Shown here: positions 1 through 8,279 of the stretch, one piece after another | Position numbering within the stretch: the first letter of the stretch is position 1 | How the letters are laid out: each line of letters begins with the position of its first letter | NCBI GenBank assembly: GCA_027484825.1 | Contig: JAIXSE010000025.1 | Coordinates: forward strand, 248,001 to 312,000 | Source of the DNA: Rubrivivax sp. | GTDB taxonomy: Bacteria > Pseudomonadota > Gammaproteobacteria > Burkholderiales > Burkholderiaceae_C | DNA: 64,000 nt | Reading direction: 5' to 3' | Notes under the pieces: generated by a model | The model's database searches: none | Told to the model about the DNA's origin: nothing | What the model saw: the letters and a program-made list of their open reading frames with translations, nothing else | Made by a program: the position numbers and the translations under genes

Positions 1-215
1 CCGAGCGGCTGCGTCGCCTTCTGCAGGAACGTCCGCTGACCTGGGAAGACAAGATCTGGCCGATGAGCGCCAGCATCGGCGTGGCGGCCATGCGGCCGCA
101 GGATGCCCACGGGCATGATGCGCTGGCGCGGGCCGACGCCGCCATGTATGCGGCCAAGGCCGCCGGACGCAACCGGGTGCAGCGGGCGGCCATGGCCGTG
201 AAGGTGCCGGCATGA
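1..215 (+). CDS. Diguanylate cyclase, GGDEF domain (3' end only)
   Basis: Only the last 70 codons lie in the window, read in the frame starting at base 3. The peptide contains WPMSASIGVA and then RADAAMYAAKAAGRN, the usual final strand and helix of a GGDEF domain, which makes cyclic di-GMP from two GTP. The catalytic motif itself lies upstream of the window. The stop codon overlaps the ATG of the next gene (ATGA), so the two are translationally coupled. The tail aligns well with the end of the next protein (ER-R-LL, W four residues before WP-SAS-G), which suggests tandem paralogues. The N-terminal sensor is unknown. Confidence 0.85.
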   Translation, partial: ERLRRLLQERPLTWEDKIWPMSASIGVAAMRPQDAHGHDALARADAAMYAAKAAGRNRVQRAAMAVKVPA

Positions 216-1429
216 CGTCCAACGATCCGGTCACCATGGTCGCCGCCCTGCTGGCGGTGATGGGCGTGGCCACCGTCATCTGGCTGCTGATTGCGGCGGG
301 CATGCGGGAATGCGCGGCGGCCTGCCTGTGCCTGGCCGGTGCCAATGCGCTGCAGGCGCTGGCCCTGGTGCTGCGATGGATCCCGGAAGCGCAGCTGCAC
401 ACCCCGGCGCTGGTGGCCGACCTGCTGCTGCTGGGCGCCTTTGCCCTGCTGCATCTGTCCGTGCCGCTCATGGACGACCGACCGTCCCGCTGGCCGCTGC
501 TGCTGGCCGGCCTGGCGATTGTGGCGGCACTGCTGACCCAGATGCCGCGCGGCAGCAGCCCGGTTGCTCACCATCTGGCGGTCAACGGCACCGGCGGCCT
601 GCTGTGCTTCTTCGCCGCACGCAACACGGCCCGGCTGCTTCGGCACCGCGACCTGAAGCCGGCCCTGTGCCTGCTGTTCGGCCTGCCCTTTGTCGTGATC
701 GGCGGCCTGCTGCTGGTCCGGCCCCTGGCGACCTTGTGGATGCCTGAGGTGCCGGCCTCGCTGGACACGCGGGGCGCCTTCAATGTCGTGTGGCTGTGGA
801 CCGCGCTGGTCATGACGCTCACCGTCAACGGCACCCTGGCCTTCCTGCTGATGCTCAAGCTGGTGCTGCAGATCCGGCGGCTCACCCTGCGCGACCCGCT
901 GACCGACGCCCTGAACCGCCGCGCCATGGCCGAGGCCATGGCGACTGAACATCAGCGGGTGCGGCGCGGCCACACCTATGCCCTGGTGCTGCTGGACATG
1001 GACCGCTTCAAGCAGCTCAACGACACCCTGGGCCATGCGGCCGGGGATGCCGCGCTCAAGACGCTGGTGGAGCTGCTCAAGCCCTGTCTGCGGGAAGTGG
1101 ACCTGCTGGGCCGGCTGGGCGGCGAGGAGTTCTGCGCCCTGCTGCCCTACACCGACATCGCAGGCGCGGCCCTGGTGGCCGAGCGCATGCGCCATCTGCT
1201 GGAGCGAAGCGACTTTCAGTGGAACGGGCAGTCGTGGCCGCTGAGCGCGAGCTTCGGCATCACCGAGTCGGTGGCGACGGATGCGGACCCGACCGAAGTG
1301 CTGCGCCGCGCGGACGAGGCGCTCTACCGGGCCAAGGCCCAGGGACGGAATCTGGTGCAGGCGGTGGAAGCGGCCGACCAGCGGCCACGTCCCGCGGTCT
1401 CAGGCCAGGGCGACCCGGTTGCGTCCTAG
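212..1429 (+). CDS. Membrane-bound diguanylate cyclase (GGDEF)
   Basis: This is a 405-residue protein. Residues 1-215 are strongly hydrophobic, with about six predicted membrane segments. Residues 228-390 form a GGDEF domain: DPLTDALNRRAM at the start, LDMDRFKQLND for the Mg/GTP region, and the signature GGEEF near residue 303. REVD lies five residues before the signature, giving an RxxD inhibitory site for product feedback. The enzyme should make c-di-GMP at the inner membrane. The start overlaps the previous stop (ATGA), so it is the second gene of an operon. Its last 30 bases overlap the 3' end of the convergent TPR-GGDEF gene. The signal sensed by the membrane part cannot be read from sequence. 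Confidence 0.93.
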   Translation: MTSNDPVTMVAALLAVMGVATVIWLLIAAGMRECAAACLCLAGANALQALALVLRWIPEAQLHTPALVADLLLLGAFALLHLSVPLMDDRPSRWPLLLAGLAIVAALLTQMPRGSSPVAHHLAVNGTGGLLCFFAARNTARLLRHRDLKPALCLLFGLPFVVIGGLLLVRPLATLWMPEVPASLDTRGAFNVVWLWTALVMTLTVNGTLAFLLMLKLVLQIRRLTLRDPLTDALNRRAMAEAMATEHQRVRRGHTYALVLLDMDRFKQLNDTLGHAAGDAALKTLVELLKPCLREVDLLGRLGGEEFCALLPYTDIAGAALVAERMRHLLERSDFQWNGQSWPLSASFGITESVATDADPTEVLRRADEALYRAKAQGRNLVQAVEAADQRPRPAVSGQGDPVAS

Positions 1430-3007
1430 GTGCTTGGCCCGCTGGACCGCCTGGGTGGCACGGGCCACCAGCAGGTCGGTGGCGTAGGGAGGTGCGCTGG
1501 CCAGGCCCATGCTCAGGGTCACGTCCAGGCCCGCCGACAGCCGCTGCCACGGATGCACCGACACACTGGCGCGGATGCGCTCGCAGACCTCGAAGCCGCG
1601 GTCGGCAATGGTGTCGGGGAAGACGATCAGGAATTCCTCGCCGCTCCAGCGCAGGGTCAGGTCGCTGGTGCGGGTGTTCTCCCGCAGCAGCTGGGCCAGC
1701 TCCTGCAGCACCCGGTCGCCGATGTCGCGGCCGTGTCGCTCATTGATCTGCTCCAGGCCGTCGGCATCGATCAGGGCGACGGTCAGCGGCCGGTCTTCCT
1801 GCTCGGCCGCGCGCAGCAGCGGCGGCAGGCGGGTCTCCAGGCATCGGCGGTTGCCAAGGCCGGTGAGGGGGTCGCGGAAGGTGGCGGGGTCGCGGTCGGC
1901 GCAAGCGCCGCCGTCCACCTGGATCTCGGCTTCCAGTCGCGAGACGAAGTAGTGGGACTGGGCCATCAGCTGCAGCACGCCGCGGCGCCGTTCAACCGCC
2001 CGGGCCGCTTCCAGATGGGCCAGCGCCGGCGCCAGCAGGTCCAGGGCCTTGGCGGCGCGGTAGGCGACCTGGTGCAGCCGCAGATGCAGGTGGGGCGGGA
2101 TGCCCTCAAGCGGTAGCTCGGCGATCAGGGCCTGCAGCCGCTGCCACGCCTCGCCGGACTCGCCCCGTGCCAGCAAGCATTCGGCGAGGGTGCAGCGCAC
2201 CCGCCACGCCAGCAGGCGGAATCCGGCGCTGGTGGAATGGTCCAGGGCTTCCTGCAGCAGCGGCTCGGCCTCGTCCAGGCGCTCCATCCGCAGCAGCACC
2301 TCGCCGAAGTTGCTCGCGGTCAGTGCAATGCCGTAGCGGTCGCCCAGCTCCAGCGAAAACGGCCGCGCCTGGCGGGCCAGCTCCAAGGCCCGCTCCAGGG
2401 TGCGGGCCGCCGCCTCCGGCGTGTCCGCATCCCGTTGCAGGTGATAGGCGCCCAGCGCCACCGTGCACTGATTGGTGAGGGTGACCACCCGTTCAAAAGG
2501 GGTGGCAGAGTCGCGGACCAGGCTGGCCGCCTCGCCCATCAGGCGTTCGGCCTGCCACGGGTCGCCCATGCGTTCGAAGCAGGCCCCGAGGCCGTTCAGG
2601 GCGACGGCGCGTAGCCTGGGGTCGCCGAGCTCCACCGCCTGCCGCAGGCATTCATGGGCGCAGTCCAGGCCCTGGTCATAGTCCCCCAGCTCGCAGGCTG
2701 CCAGGCTCATCCAGCGCAGCAGCTCGCACAGGGAGACTGACGGCCCCAGCGGACGCAGCAGCTGCAGCGCGCCTTGTCCGGCCACCAGCATGCCGGCCAG
2801 GTCGCCCTGGCGCAGCAGGAAGAAGCTGCGCAGCTTGCCGGCCTCGGCCTGCTCGATGACGTAGCCCTCCGCTTCGGCCCGGCGCCAGATGATGTCGGCC
2901 AGCCGCAAGCCTTCCTCCAGGCGCGCCTCGCGCTGGGCCTGGCGGGCACGGTCCAGCCAGTCACTCAAAGGCGCGTCGTCGGACAGGTCGTTCAGGGGAT
3001 CCCGCAT
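1400..3007 (-). CDS. TPR-repeat diguanylate cyclase with SGEEF signature
   Basis: This is a 535-residue soluble protein with no signal peptide or membrane span. Residues about 20-360 are Ala/Leu/Arg-rich paired helices of the tetratricopeptide type (for example ALNGLGACFERMGD), likely a protein-interaction or sensing scaffold. Residues about 375-535 are a GGDEF domain beginning RDPLTGLGNRR. The signature is SGEEF rather than GGEEF. An RxxD I-site (RTSD) sits five residues upstream. A first-position change is found in some active cyclases, so activity is likely but not certain. The gene converges on the membrane cyclase with a 30-base overlap. The start has no clear Shine-Dalgarno sequence; upstream reads TCCTCCCC. 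Confidence 0.88.
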   Translation of the reverse strand: MRDPLNDLSDDAPLSDWLDRARQAQREARLEEGLRLADIIWRRAEAEGYVIEQAEAGKLRSFFLLRQGDLAGMLVAGQGALQLLRPLGPSVSLCELLRWMSLAACELGDYDQGLDCAHECLRQAVELGDPRLRAVALNGLGACFERMGDPWQAERLMGEAASLVRDSATPFERVVTLTNQCTVALGAYHLQRDADTPEAAARTLERALELARQARPFSLELGDRYGIALTASNFGEVLLRMERLDEAEPLLQEALDHSTSAGFRLLAWRVRCTLAECLLARGESGEAWQRLQALIAELPLEGIPPHLHLRLHQVAYRAAKALDLLAPALAHLEAARAVERRRGVLQLMAQSHYFVSRLEAEIQVDGGACADRDPATFRDPLTGLGNRRCLETRLPPLLRAAEQEDRPLTVALIDADGLEQINERHGRDIGDRVLQELAQLLRENTRTSDLTLRWSGEEFLIVFPDTIADRGFEVCERIRASVSVHPWQRLSAGLDVTLSMGLASAPPYATDLLVARATQAVQRAKHLGRNRVALA

Positions 3008-3049
3008 GGCGGGGAGGATACACCCCCCAAACGGGCCAGACCGCGCCGC

Positions 3050-4570
3050 TCAGCGGCTCACCGGCATCGCGAATTCAGGGCCCTTGGCCAGGGTGGCCGG
3101 CCAGCGCTGCATGACGCTCTTCTGGCGGGTGTAGAAGCGCACGCCTTCCTCGCCGTAGGCATGCATGTCGCCAAAGAGGCTCTTCTTCCAGCCACCGAAG
3201 CCCTGCCAGGCCATCGGCACCGGAATCGGCACGTTGATGCCGACCATGCCCACCTGCACCCGCCGCGAAAACTCGCGCGCCACATGGCCGTCGCTGGTGA
3301 AACAGGCCACGCCGTTGCCAAATTCGTGGGCATTGACCAGGGCCAGGGCCTCACTGAAATCCTCCACACGGACACAGGCCAGCACCGGGCCGAAGATCTC
3401 TTCCCGGTAGATGCGCATGTGGGGCTGCACATGGTCGAAGAGGGTGGCGCCGGTGAAGAAGCCGTTCTCCTGGCCAGGCACCCGCAGGCCACGGCCGTCC
3501 ACCACCAGGGACGCACCCTCTTCCACGCCCAGGCCGATGTAGCCTTCAATGCGGTCGCGGGCTTCGCGGGTGACGATGGGGCCCATTTCGGCGTCGAGAT
3601 GGATGCCGTCCTTGATCTTCAGGGTCCGGGCCCGTTCCGCCAGGCGCGGCATGATCCGGTCGGCCACATCACCCACCAGCACCGCCACCGAGATGGCCAT
3701 GCAGCGCTCACCGGCGGAGCCGTAGGCGGCACCGATCAGGGCGTCCACGGCCTGGTCCACATCCGCATCGGGCATCACCACCATGTGGTTCTTGGCGCCG
3801 CCCAGGGCCTGCACCCGCTTGCCGTGATGGGCACCGGTCTCGTAGATGTACTGCGCAATCGGCGTGGAGCCCACAAAGCTCAAGGCCTTCACGTCGGGGT
3901 GGGTGAGCAGCGCGTCCACTACCTGCTTGTCGCCCTGCAGCACGTTGAAGATGCCGTCGGGCAGGCCCGCCTGCTTGAACAGATCGGCCATCAGCAGGCT
4001 GGGCGACGGGTCGCGCTCGCTGGGCTTGAGGATGAAGGCATTGCCGGTGGCAATCGCCATCGGCGCCATCCACATCGGCACCATGAAGGGGAAGTTGAAC
4101 GGGGTGATGCCGGCCACCACGCCCAGCGGCTGGCGCATCGTCCAGTTGTCGATGCCGGTGGAGACCTGCTCGGTGTAGTCGCCCTTGAGCAGCTGCGGAA
4201 CCCCGCAGGCGAATTCGACGATGTCGATGCCGCGGGTGACCTCGCCCTGGGCGTCGGTGAAGACCTTGCCGTGCTCGGCGGTGATCATGGCGGCCAGGGT
4301 GTCGCGATGCTGGTTCAGCAGTTCCAGGAACTTGAACATCACCCGGGCACGACGCAGCGGCGGTGCGTCGGCCCAGGCCGGAAAGGCGGCCTGACCGGCG
4401 GCGACGGCGGCCTGCACGTCCTCCACGCTGCCCAGCTGCACCTGCCGCGCCACCGCGCCGCTGGCCGGGTGGTAGACCGCCTGGCTGCGGCCGGAGGTGG
4501 CCGGTCGGCGGGCGCCGCCGATGTAGTGGGTCAGGTCGGCCGGGTCGGTGTAGGGGACGGGTGAGGACAT
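3050..4570 (-). CDS. mmsA: CoA-acylating methylmalonate-semialdehyde dehydrogenase
   Basis: This is a 506-residue aldehyde dehydrogenase superfamily protein of normal length for MmsA (about 500). It converts methylmalonate or malonate semialdehyde, NAD+ and CoA to propionyl- or acetyl-CoA, in valine, inositol or beta-alanine breakdown. Family signs are [12 protein letters not shown], the cysteine motif GERCMA (catalytic Cys near residue 290) and a C-terminal [12 protein letters not shown]. The start at 4570 was chosen because GGAG lies eight bases upstream; the open frame extends 28 codons further without support. No other valine genes flank it. It is divergent from a LysR gene, which is the likely regulator. 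The exact substrate is inferred. Confidence 0.9.
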   Translation of the reverse strand: MSSPVPYTDPADLTHYIGGARRPATSGRSQAVYHPASGAVARQVQLGSVEDVQAAVAAGQAAFPAWADAPPLRRARVMFKFLELLNQHRDTLAAMITAEHGKVFTDAQGEVTRGIDIVEFACGVPQLLKGDYTEQVSTGIDNWTMRQPLGVVAGITPFNFPFMVPMWMAPMAIATGNAFILKPSERDPSPSLLMADLFKQAGLPDGIFNVLQGDKQVVDALLTHPDVKALSFVGSTPIAQYIYETGAHHGKRVQALGGAKNHMVVMPDADVDQAVDALIGAAYGSAGERCMAISVAVLVGDVADRIMPRLAERARTLKIKDGIHLDAEMGPIVTREARDRIEGYIGLGVEEGASLVVDGRGLRVPGQENGFFTGATLFDHVQPHMRIYREEIFGPVLACVRVEDFSEALALVNAHEFGNGVACFTSDGHVAREFSRRVQVGMVGINVPIPVPMAWQGFGGWKKSLFGDMHAYGEEGVRFYTRQKSVMQRWPATLAKGPEFAMPVSR

Positions 4571-4663
4571 GACGGTCTCCGCAAGGCGCTGATGCCGGGG
4601 TGGGCGATGGGGCCAGTCTAGGCAGTGGGATGTGGCTTGCCTAGCTGCTTTCAACGGCCAGAC

Positions 4664-4681
4664 TGTTCAGTACACTGAACA
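4664..4681. promoter_or_regulatory. Perfect 8+2+8 palindrome at the LysR start (putative operator)
   Basis: TGTTCAGT-AC-ACTGAACA is an inverted repeat with perfect 8-bp arms that ends three bases before the LysR ATG. It contains TACACT (4671-4676), a fair -10 hexamer, which would place transcription start within one or two bases of the ATG. A regulator bound here would block both its own promoter and the region between it and mmsA. The palindrome is seen directly; its role is inferred. Confidence 0.6.
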
Positions 4682-4684
4682 ATC

Positions 4685-5725
4685 ATGGCGAGCAAACCCC
4701 TCAGATCCGATCCAGCAACGACGCGTGCCAGCGGCAAACGCCAGCAGGGTGACGCGCCAGCGGCTGCCGCGCCGCTGGCCGCGACGCCGCCCCTGCGAGC
4801 CGAAGCGCGGGACGAGCTCCTCTGGCCGCAACTCCAGGCGCTGGTGGCCATCGGCCGGTTGGGAAGCTTCACCAAGGCGGCGCAGCGGCTGGGCCTGTCC
4901 AAGGCCGCCATCAGCCAGCGGGTGGCGGACCTTGAGCATCATCTGGACCAGCAGCTGGTGCAGCGCACCACCCGTTCGGTGCGCCTCACCGACGCCGGAC
5001 AGCGCCTGATGGAGCAGGCCGAGCCCGGCATGGCGCTGCTCAACCGCAGCCTGAGCGAGGCGCGGGAGGCCGCCGGCCAGCCCCGGGGCGTGCTGAGGGT
5101 GACGGCGCCGGTCGCTCTGGGCCGCCAGCATGTGGCACCCGCGCTGGTGGATTTCTTTGAGCGCCACCCGGCCCTGCGCATTGAACTGGACCTGACGGAC
5201 CGACTGGTGCCGCTGGCCCAGGAAGGGTTTGATCTGGCCATCCGCCACACCAGCCAGCCGCCCGACACCCATGTCGCCACTCGCCTGTGCGCCTCCCGCG
5301 CCTTGCTGCTGGCCAGTCCTGCCTATCTCGGACGCTTCGGCACCCCCCAACATCCCACCGAGCTGACGCAGCACCGCTGCCTGCCCTACCTGCGACCGGG
5401 TCCGGCGCAGTGGTTCTTCGAGCGGCAGACGCCAGCCCTGGAGCGCTTGCGGGTGCCCGTGCAGGGCCTGCTGCGGGCCGGCAACAGCGAGGTGCTGCGC
5501 GACGCAGCCCTGTCCGGATTGGGGCTGGCCCTGTTGCCGGATTTCAGCGCGCGGGATGCGCTGCGACGCGGGGATCTGGTGGAGGTGCTGCCGCAGTGGC
5601 GCGTGGTGGGTTTCTTCGGCGATTCGATCTATGCCATCCACCCGTGGAGCGGTCACACCCCGCAGGGGGTGCGCTTGCTGGTGGAGCATCTGCGCTCGGT
5701 GATGAGCGGTGGCTTTACGGCTTGA
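4685..5725 (+). CDS. LysR-family transcriptional regulator, divergent from mmsA
   Basis: This is a 346-residue protein. Residues 1-44 are a low-complexity Ala/Arg/Pro extension. Residues about 47-105 are the LysR winged helix-turn-helix (GSFTKAAQRLGLSKAAISQRV), followed by a substrate-binding domain (VTAPVALGRQHVAP, FDLAIRH, SGLGLALLP). LysR proteins normally begin with the helix-turn-helix, so the extension is odd. However, an in-frame TGA at 4676 prevents an earlier start and no later ATG precedes the domain. There is no Shine-Dalgarno sequence, because the operator-like palindrome ends three bases before the ATG, so the mRNA may be leaderless. Its target is probably mmsA. The inducer is unknown. 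Confidence 0.9.
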   Translation: MASKPLRSDPATTRASGKRQQGDAPAAAAPLAATPPLRAEARDELLWPQLQALVAIGRLGSFTKAAQRLGLSKAAISQRVADLEHHLDQQLVQRTTRSVRLTDAGQRLMEQAEPGMALLNRSLSEAREAAGQPRGVLRVTAPVALGRQHVAPALVDFFERHPALRIELDLTDRLVPLAQEGFDLAIRHTSQPPDTHVATRLCASRALLLASPAYLGRFGTPQHPTELTQHRCLPYLRPGPAQWFFERQTPALERLRVPVQGLLRAGNSEVLRDAALSGLGLALLPDFSARDALRRGDLVEVLPQWRVVGFFGDSIYAIHPWSGHTPQGVRLLVEHLRSVMSGGFTA

Positions 5726-5771
5726 GGGCTGCGACCCGGCGGAACCCGGGGACTGGGCACCGGTCGCCCAC

Positions 5772-5806
5772 AAAAAAGGACGCCCGACCAGCGAGCTGAT
5801 CGGGCG
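5772..5806 (-). terminator. Rho-independent terminator, minus-strand direction
   Basis: The arms ACGCCCGA and TCGGGCGT (8 bp) plus an inner CAG/CTG close a small loop; on the minus strand the stem is followed by CC and six T. On the plus strand there is no T run, so this does not serve the LysR gene. It implies a transcript coming from the right, where no minus-strand coding gene exists. Confidence 0.7.
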
Positions 5807-5903
5807 TTGCAAGTCCTAGAAAGGACGTCGTTGGGATCGGTGCGCCCCCTGAAAGAGCGCCTGGAAGTGACTCTAGGGCGAACCCTGAGCGGCGCACATC
5901 CCC
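5772..5903 (-). ncRNA. Candidate structured small RNA with intrinsic terminator
   Basis: Read on the minus strand, about 130 bases between the LysR gene and a UPF0149 gene fold into consecutive helices. A long-range stem pairs 5891-5902 with 5833-5846 (GGGAT-GTGCGCC with GGCGCAC-CG-ATCCC, a two-base bulge). It encloses an AGGG-TTCG-CCCT tetraloop hairpin at 5875-5886 and a short AGAG/CTCT helix. A GTCCT-TTCT-AGGAC hairpin follows at 5813-5826. Last comes a terminator stem (5780-5806) and six U (5772-5777). No protein is encoded on this strand here. A weak CTGACC-17-TACCTA pair upstream could be its promoter. I do not recognise the family: 6S, 4.5S, tmRNA and RNase P signatures are absent. Transcription is inferred from the terminator direction. 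Confidence 0.45.
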
Positions 5904-6001
5904 AGTAGGTAGGAGACCTGTGAAAAAGGGTCAGCAGGTGTAAGCCGGACTTCATCATGCGGAAAATCCTCGGGAGGGAGGGTGTCTCGGATAATGCCGC
6001 C

Positions 6002-6856
6002 ATGAGTGTCTCCAAGCCGTCGTCCAAAAAGCCTGCGCCCCGCAAGACCGGCGCTGCCGCCAAGCCTTCGGGTCCGCGGCCCGGCCCCCGGTCAGCCTCA
6101 GGACCAGGATCGGGACCGGGCGCCGCCCCGGCAGCCCGGCGCCCACCCGCGCCGCCGGAGCCCTGGAGCGACGAGGATCTGGAGCAGTTGCAGTCGCTGC
6201 TGGACGAAGTCGCCGAACATGCCGAGCCGCTGGACGTGTCCATGCTGGACGGGTTTCTGGTGGGCGTGCTGCTGCAGCCGCGTCCAGTGGCGCTGTCGGC
6301 CTGGTGGCCCTGGGTGCTGGACAGCGAGGAAGGCCGCGCGCCGGAAGGCGTGGACGCATCGGCCTTGCTGCAGCTGGTCCAGCGCCGCTTCGGTGAATTG
6401 CGTCAGGCCATCGCCGACCGGCAGTGGTTCGACCCCTGGGTCTTCGAGCTGGATGAAGAAGCCTCGCCGTCCGACACCGTGTTGCCCTGGGTGGCCGGTT
6501 TTGCGCTGGCCACGGATGTGTTCCCCGGCCTGATGAGCCTGGACGAAAGCCAGCTCACCGAACCGCTCGCCCAGCTCTACATGCATCTGGATCCGGACGA
6601 TCTGGAGGATGCGGACGCGCTGCTGGAAGAGATCGAAAGCCTGGAGCCGCCGGAGGAGCTGGACGAAGCCGTGGAGAGTCTGGTGCGTGCCAGCCTGCTG
6701 CTGGCCGATGTGTCGCTGCCGCAGGCGGTATCGCGTTCGCCTAGCCGCGGAGGCGGCGGCTCACGCTCCGGCGGACCGCGCTCCGGGGGACCACGCTCGG
6801 GAAGGCCCGGCTCGGGCGGTCCGCGCCGGGGGCCTTCGCCGCAGGGACGGCGCTGA
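6002..6856 (+). CDS. UPF0149 (YgfB/YecA) family protein with Arg/Gly-rich tail
   Basis: This is a 284-residue protein. Residues 1-45 are a Pro/Ser/Lys-rich basic leader. Residues about 48-240 are the UPF0149 domain (SLLDEVAEH, PLDVSMLDGFLVGVLLQP, TVLPWVAGFA). Residues about 245-284 are a Gly/Arg/Ser/Pro tail of SGGPR-type repeats, RGG-like. It has no SEC-C zinc motif, unlike the second family member at 13885-14706. The function of the family is poorly defined. The basic tail could bind nucleic acid, but that is inference. ATG 6002 fits the family start better than the upstream ATG at 5957; neither has a good ribosome site. It meets yegD stop-to-stop (TGATCA). Confidence 0.82.
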   Translation: MSVSKPSSKKPAPRKTGAAAKPSGPRPGPRSASGPGSGPGAAPAARRPPAPPEPWSDEDLEQLQSLLDEVAEHAEPLDVSMLDGFLVGVLLQPRPVALSAWWPWVLDSEEGRAPEGVDASALLQLVQRRFGELRQAIADRQWFDPWVFELDEEASPSDTVLPWVAGFALATDVFPGLMSLDESQLTEPLAQLYMHLDPDDLEDADALLEEIESLEPPEELDEAVESLVRASLLLADVSLPQAVSRSPSRGGGGSRSGGPRSGGPRSGRPGSGGPRRGPSPQGRR

Positions 6857-8185
6857 TCAGCCGGCGAACAGCCGGGACGCGTGCAGGCCCAGACCGGTCG
6901 CCACCGAAGCGAATCGGTCACCCCGCACCTGCTGCGCCTGCGGATAGTCCGCGGCAATGCGCTCAGCCAGCAGACGCAGCCCGGTGGAGCCGCCGGTGAA
7001 ATACAGCGCATCCACATCGCCCGGCGTCAGCCCGGCCATGGCCACCGTCTCGCGGCCGGCGGCGGCAATGCGCTCGATGTCCGCCTGCAAGGCGCCCACG
7101 GCCGTTTCTTCCCGCAACTCCACGCTCAGGCCGGATTCGATCAAGCCCAGGTCGATCTGACATCCCCCGCCGCCGGACACGGTGATCTTGGCCTCTTCCG
7201 CGCGATGGGCCAGTTCATGCCCCAGCCGCTCCTCCAGCACCGTCATCAAGCGCTGGTGGTGGCGCACGTCGCCGTAGAACGGCTTCATGTTGCGCAGCTC
7301 CATCACTCGCTGCGGGCTGTAGCAGGTGTTGATCAGGTGCCAGGTGGCCAGATCGAAATAGATGCCGCTGGGCACCTCGCGCGGCGGCTGACCGGCCCGC
7401 ACCGGCCCCAGGGCCCGGTAGCCGAATTCCCGCAGGATGCCGGCCAGCTCGATGTGGCGGTCGAAGTCGGTGCCGGCGATGTGCACCCCGTGGTTGGCCA
7501 GGATGTCGTCGCGTCGCTCCAGCCGCTGCATCCGGTCCGGGCCCACCCGCACCAGCGAGAAGTCGGAGGTACCGCCGCCGATGTCGGCCACCAGCACCCG
7601 CTGCTCACGGGTGGCTTGCTGCTCATAGTCGAAGGCGGCTGCAATCGGCTCGAACTGGAACTGCACCTCCTCGAAGCCCACCGCCCGCGCCGCTGCCGTC
7701 AGCGAGGCCTGTGCCGCCGCATCCCGCGCCGGTTCCCCGTCCACGAAGTACACCGGCCGACCCAGCACCACCCGGCGGGGTTCGACACCGTCCTGGATGG
7801 CCTGCCGTCGCAGATGCTTGAGGTAGCCGGCCAGCATGTCGGCGTACTTGACGCCCCGACCACCGCCCACGTCGGTCACCTGGTCGATCAGGCTGGAGCC
7901 GAGGATGCTTTTCATGGACCGCATCAGACGGCCATCCACCCCTTCTTCGTAGGCCGCCATGGCGGCGCGACCGAAGGCCCGCGGCGGCCCGTCCGCATCA
8001 TGCCGCCCCTCCGCGAAGTAGAAGACCGCCGTCGGCATGGTGGTGTGACGGCCTTCCAGCGGCACCAGGCGCATGCCGCCGGTGAGCTGGCCCCCCTCCT
8101 GGGCAGGCACGGCCACGGCCGAGTTGGAGGTGCCGAAGTCGATTGCGCAGATGTCGCGCGGCAGCGCGCTGGAAGTGGAAGCCAT
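6857..8185 (-). CDS. yegD: Hsp70-like chaperone of the YegD family
   Basis: This is a 442-residue actin/Hsp70-fold ATPase, close to E. coli YegD (about 450). The N-terminal phosphate-1 loop reads IDFGTSNSAVAV. Later come FEPIAAAFDYE, the phosphate-2 loop VADIGGGTSDFS near residue 200, and the adenosine motif YFTGGSTGLRLL near 400. It lacks the long substrate-binding domain of DnaK, as YegD does. The partner and client are unknown. It is monocistronic, converging with the UPF0149 gene so that the two stop codons abut. No clear Shine-Dalgarno sequence precedes the ATG. Confidence 0.9.
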   Translation of the reverse strand: MASTSSALPRDICAIDFGTSNSAVAVPAQEGGQLTGGMRLVPLEGRHTTMPTAVFYFAEGRHDADGPPRAFGRAAMAAYEEGVDGRLMRSMKSILGSSLIDQVTDVGGGRGVKYADMLAGYLKHLRRQAIQDGVEPRRVVLGRPVYFVDGEPARDAAAQASLTAAARAVGFEEVQFQFEPIAAAFDYEQQATREQRVLVADIGGGTSDFSLVRVGPDRMQRLERRDDILANHGVHIAGTDFDRHIELAGILREFGYRALGPVRAGQPPREVPSGIYFDLATWHLINTCYSPQRVMELRNMKPFYGDVRHHQRLMTVLEERLGHELAHRAEEAKITVSGGGGCQIDLGLIESGLSVELREETAVGALQADIERIAAAGRETVAMAGLTPGDVDALYFTGGSTGLRLLAERIAADYPQAQQVRGDRFASVATGLGLHASRLFAG

Positions 8186-8279
8186 GATGCGGGCCGCGGG
8201 GGTGCCGACAGCGGCGCTGCGGCGACCCCGCGGAGGTCAGAAGGGGGGCGCGGATTCTAGACCGGCTTGGCGGACCCGC

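Noticed and set aside
2774-4564. Long open frame antisense to mmsA (about 600 codons)
   Set aside because: Shadow of the GC-rich mmsA frame; His/Gly/Ala-rich with no domain, while the other strand encodes a complete enzyme.
5957-6001. Earlier ATG for the first UPF0149 protein
   Set aside because: The 15 extra residues match nothing, and the SD-like GGAGGGAGG lies after that ATG rather than before it.
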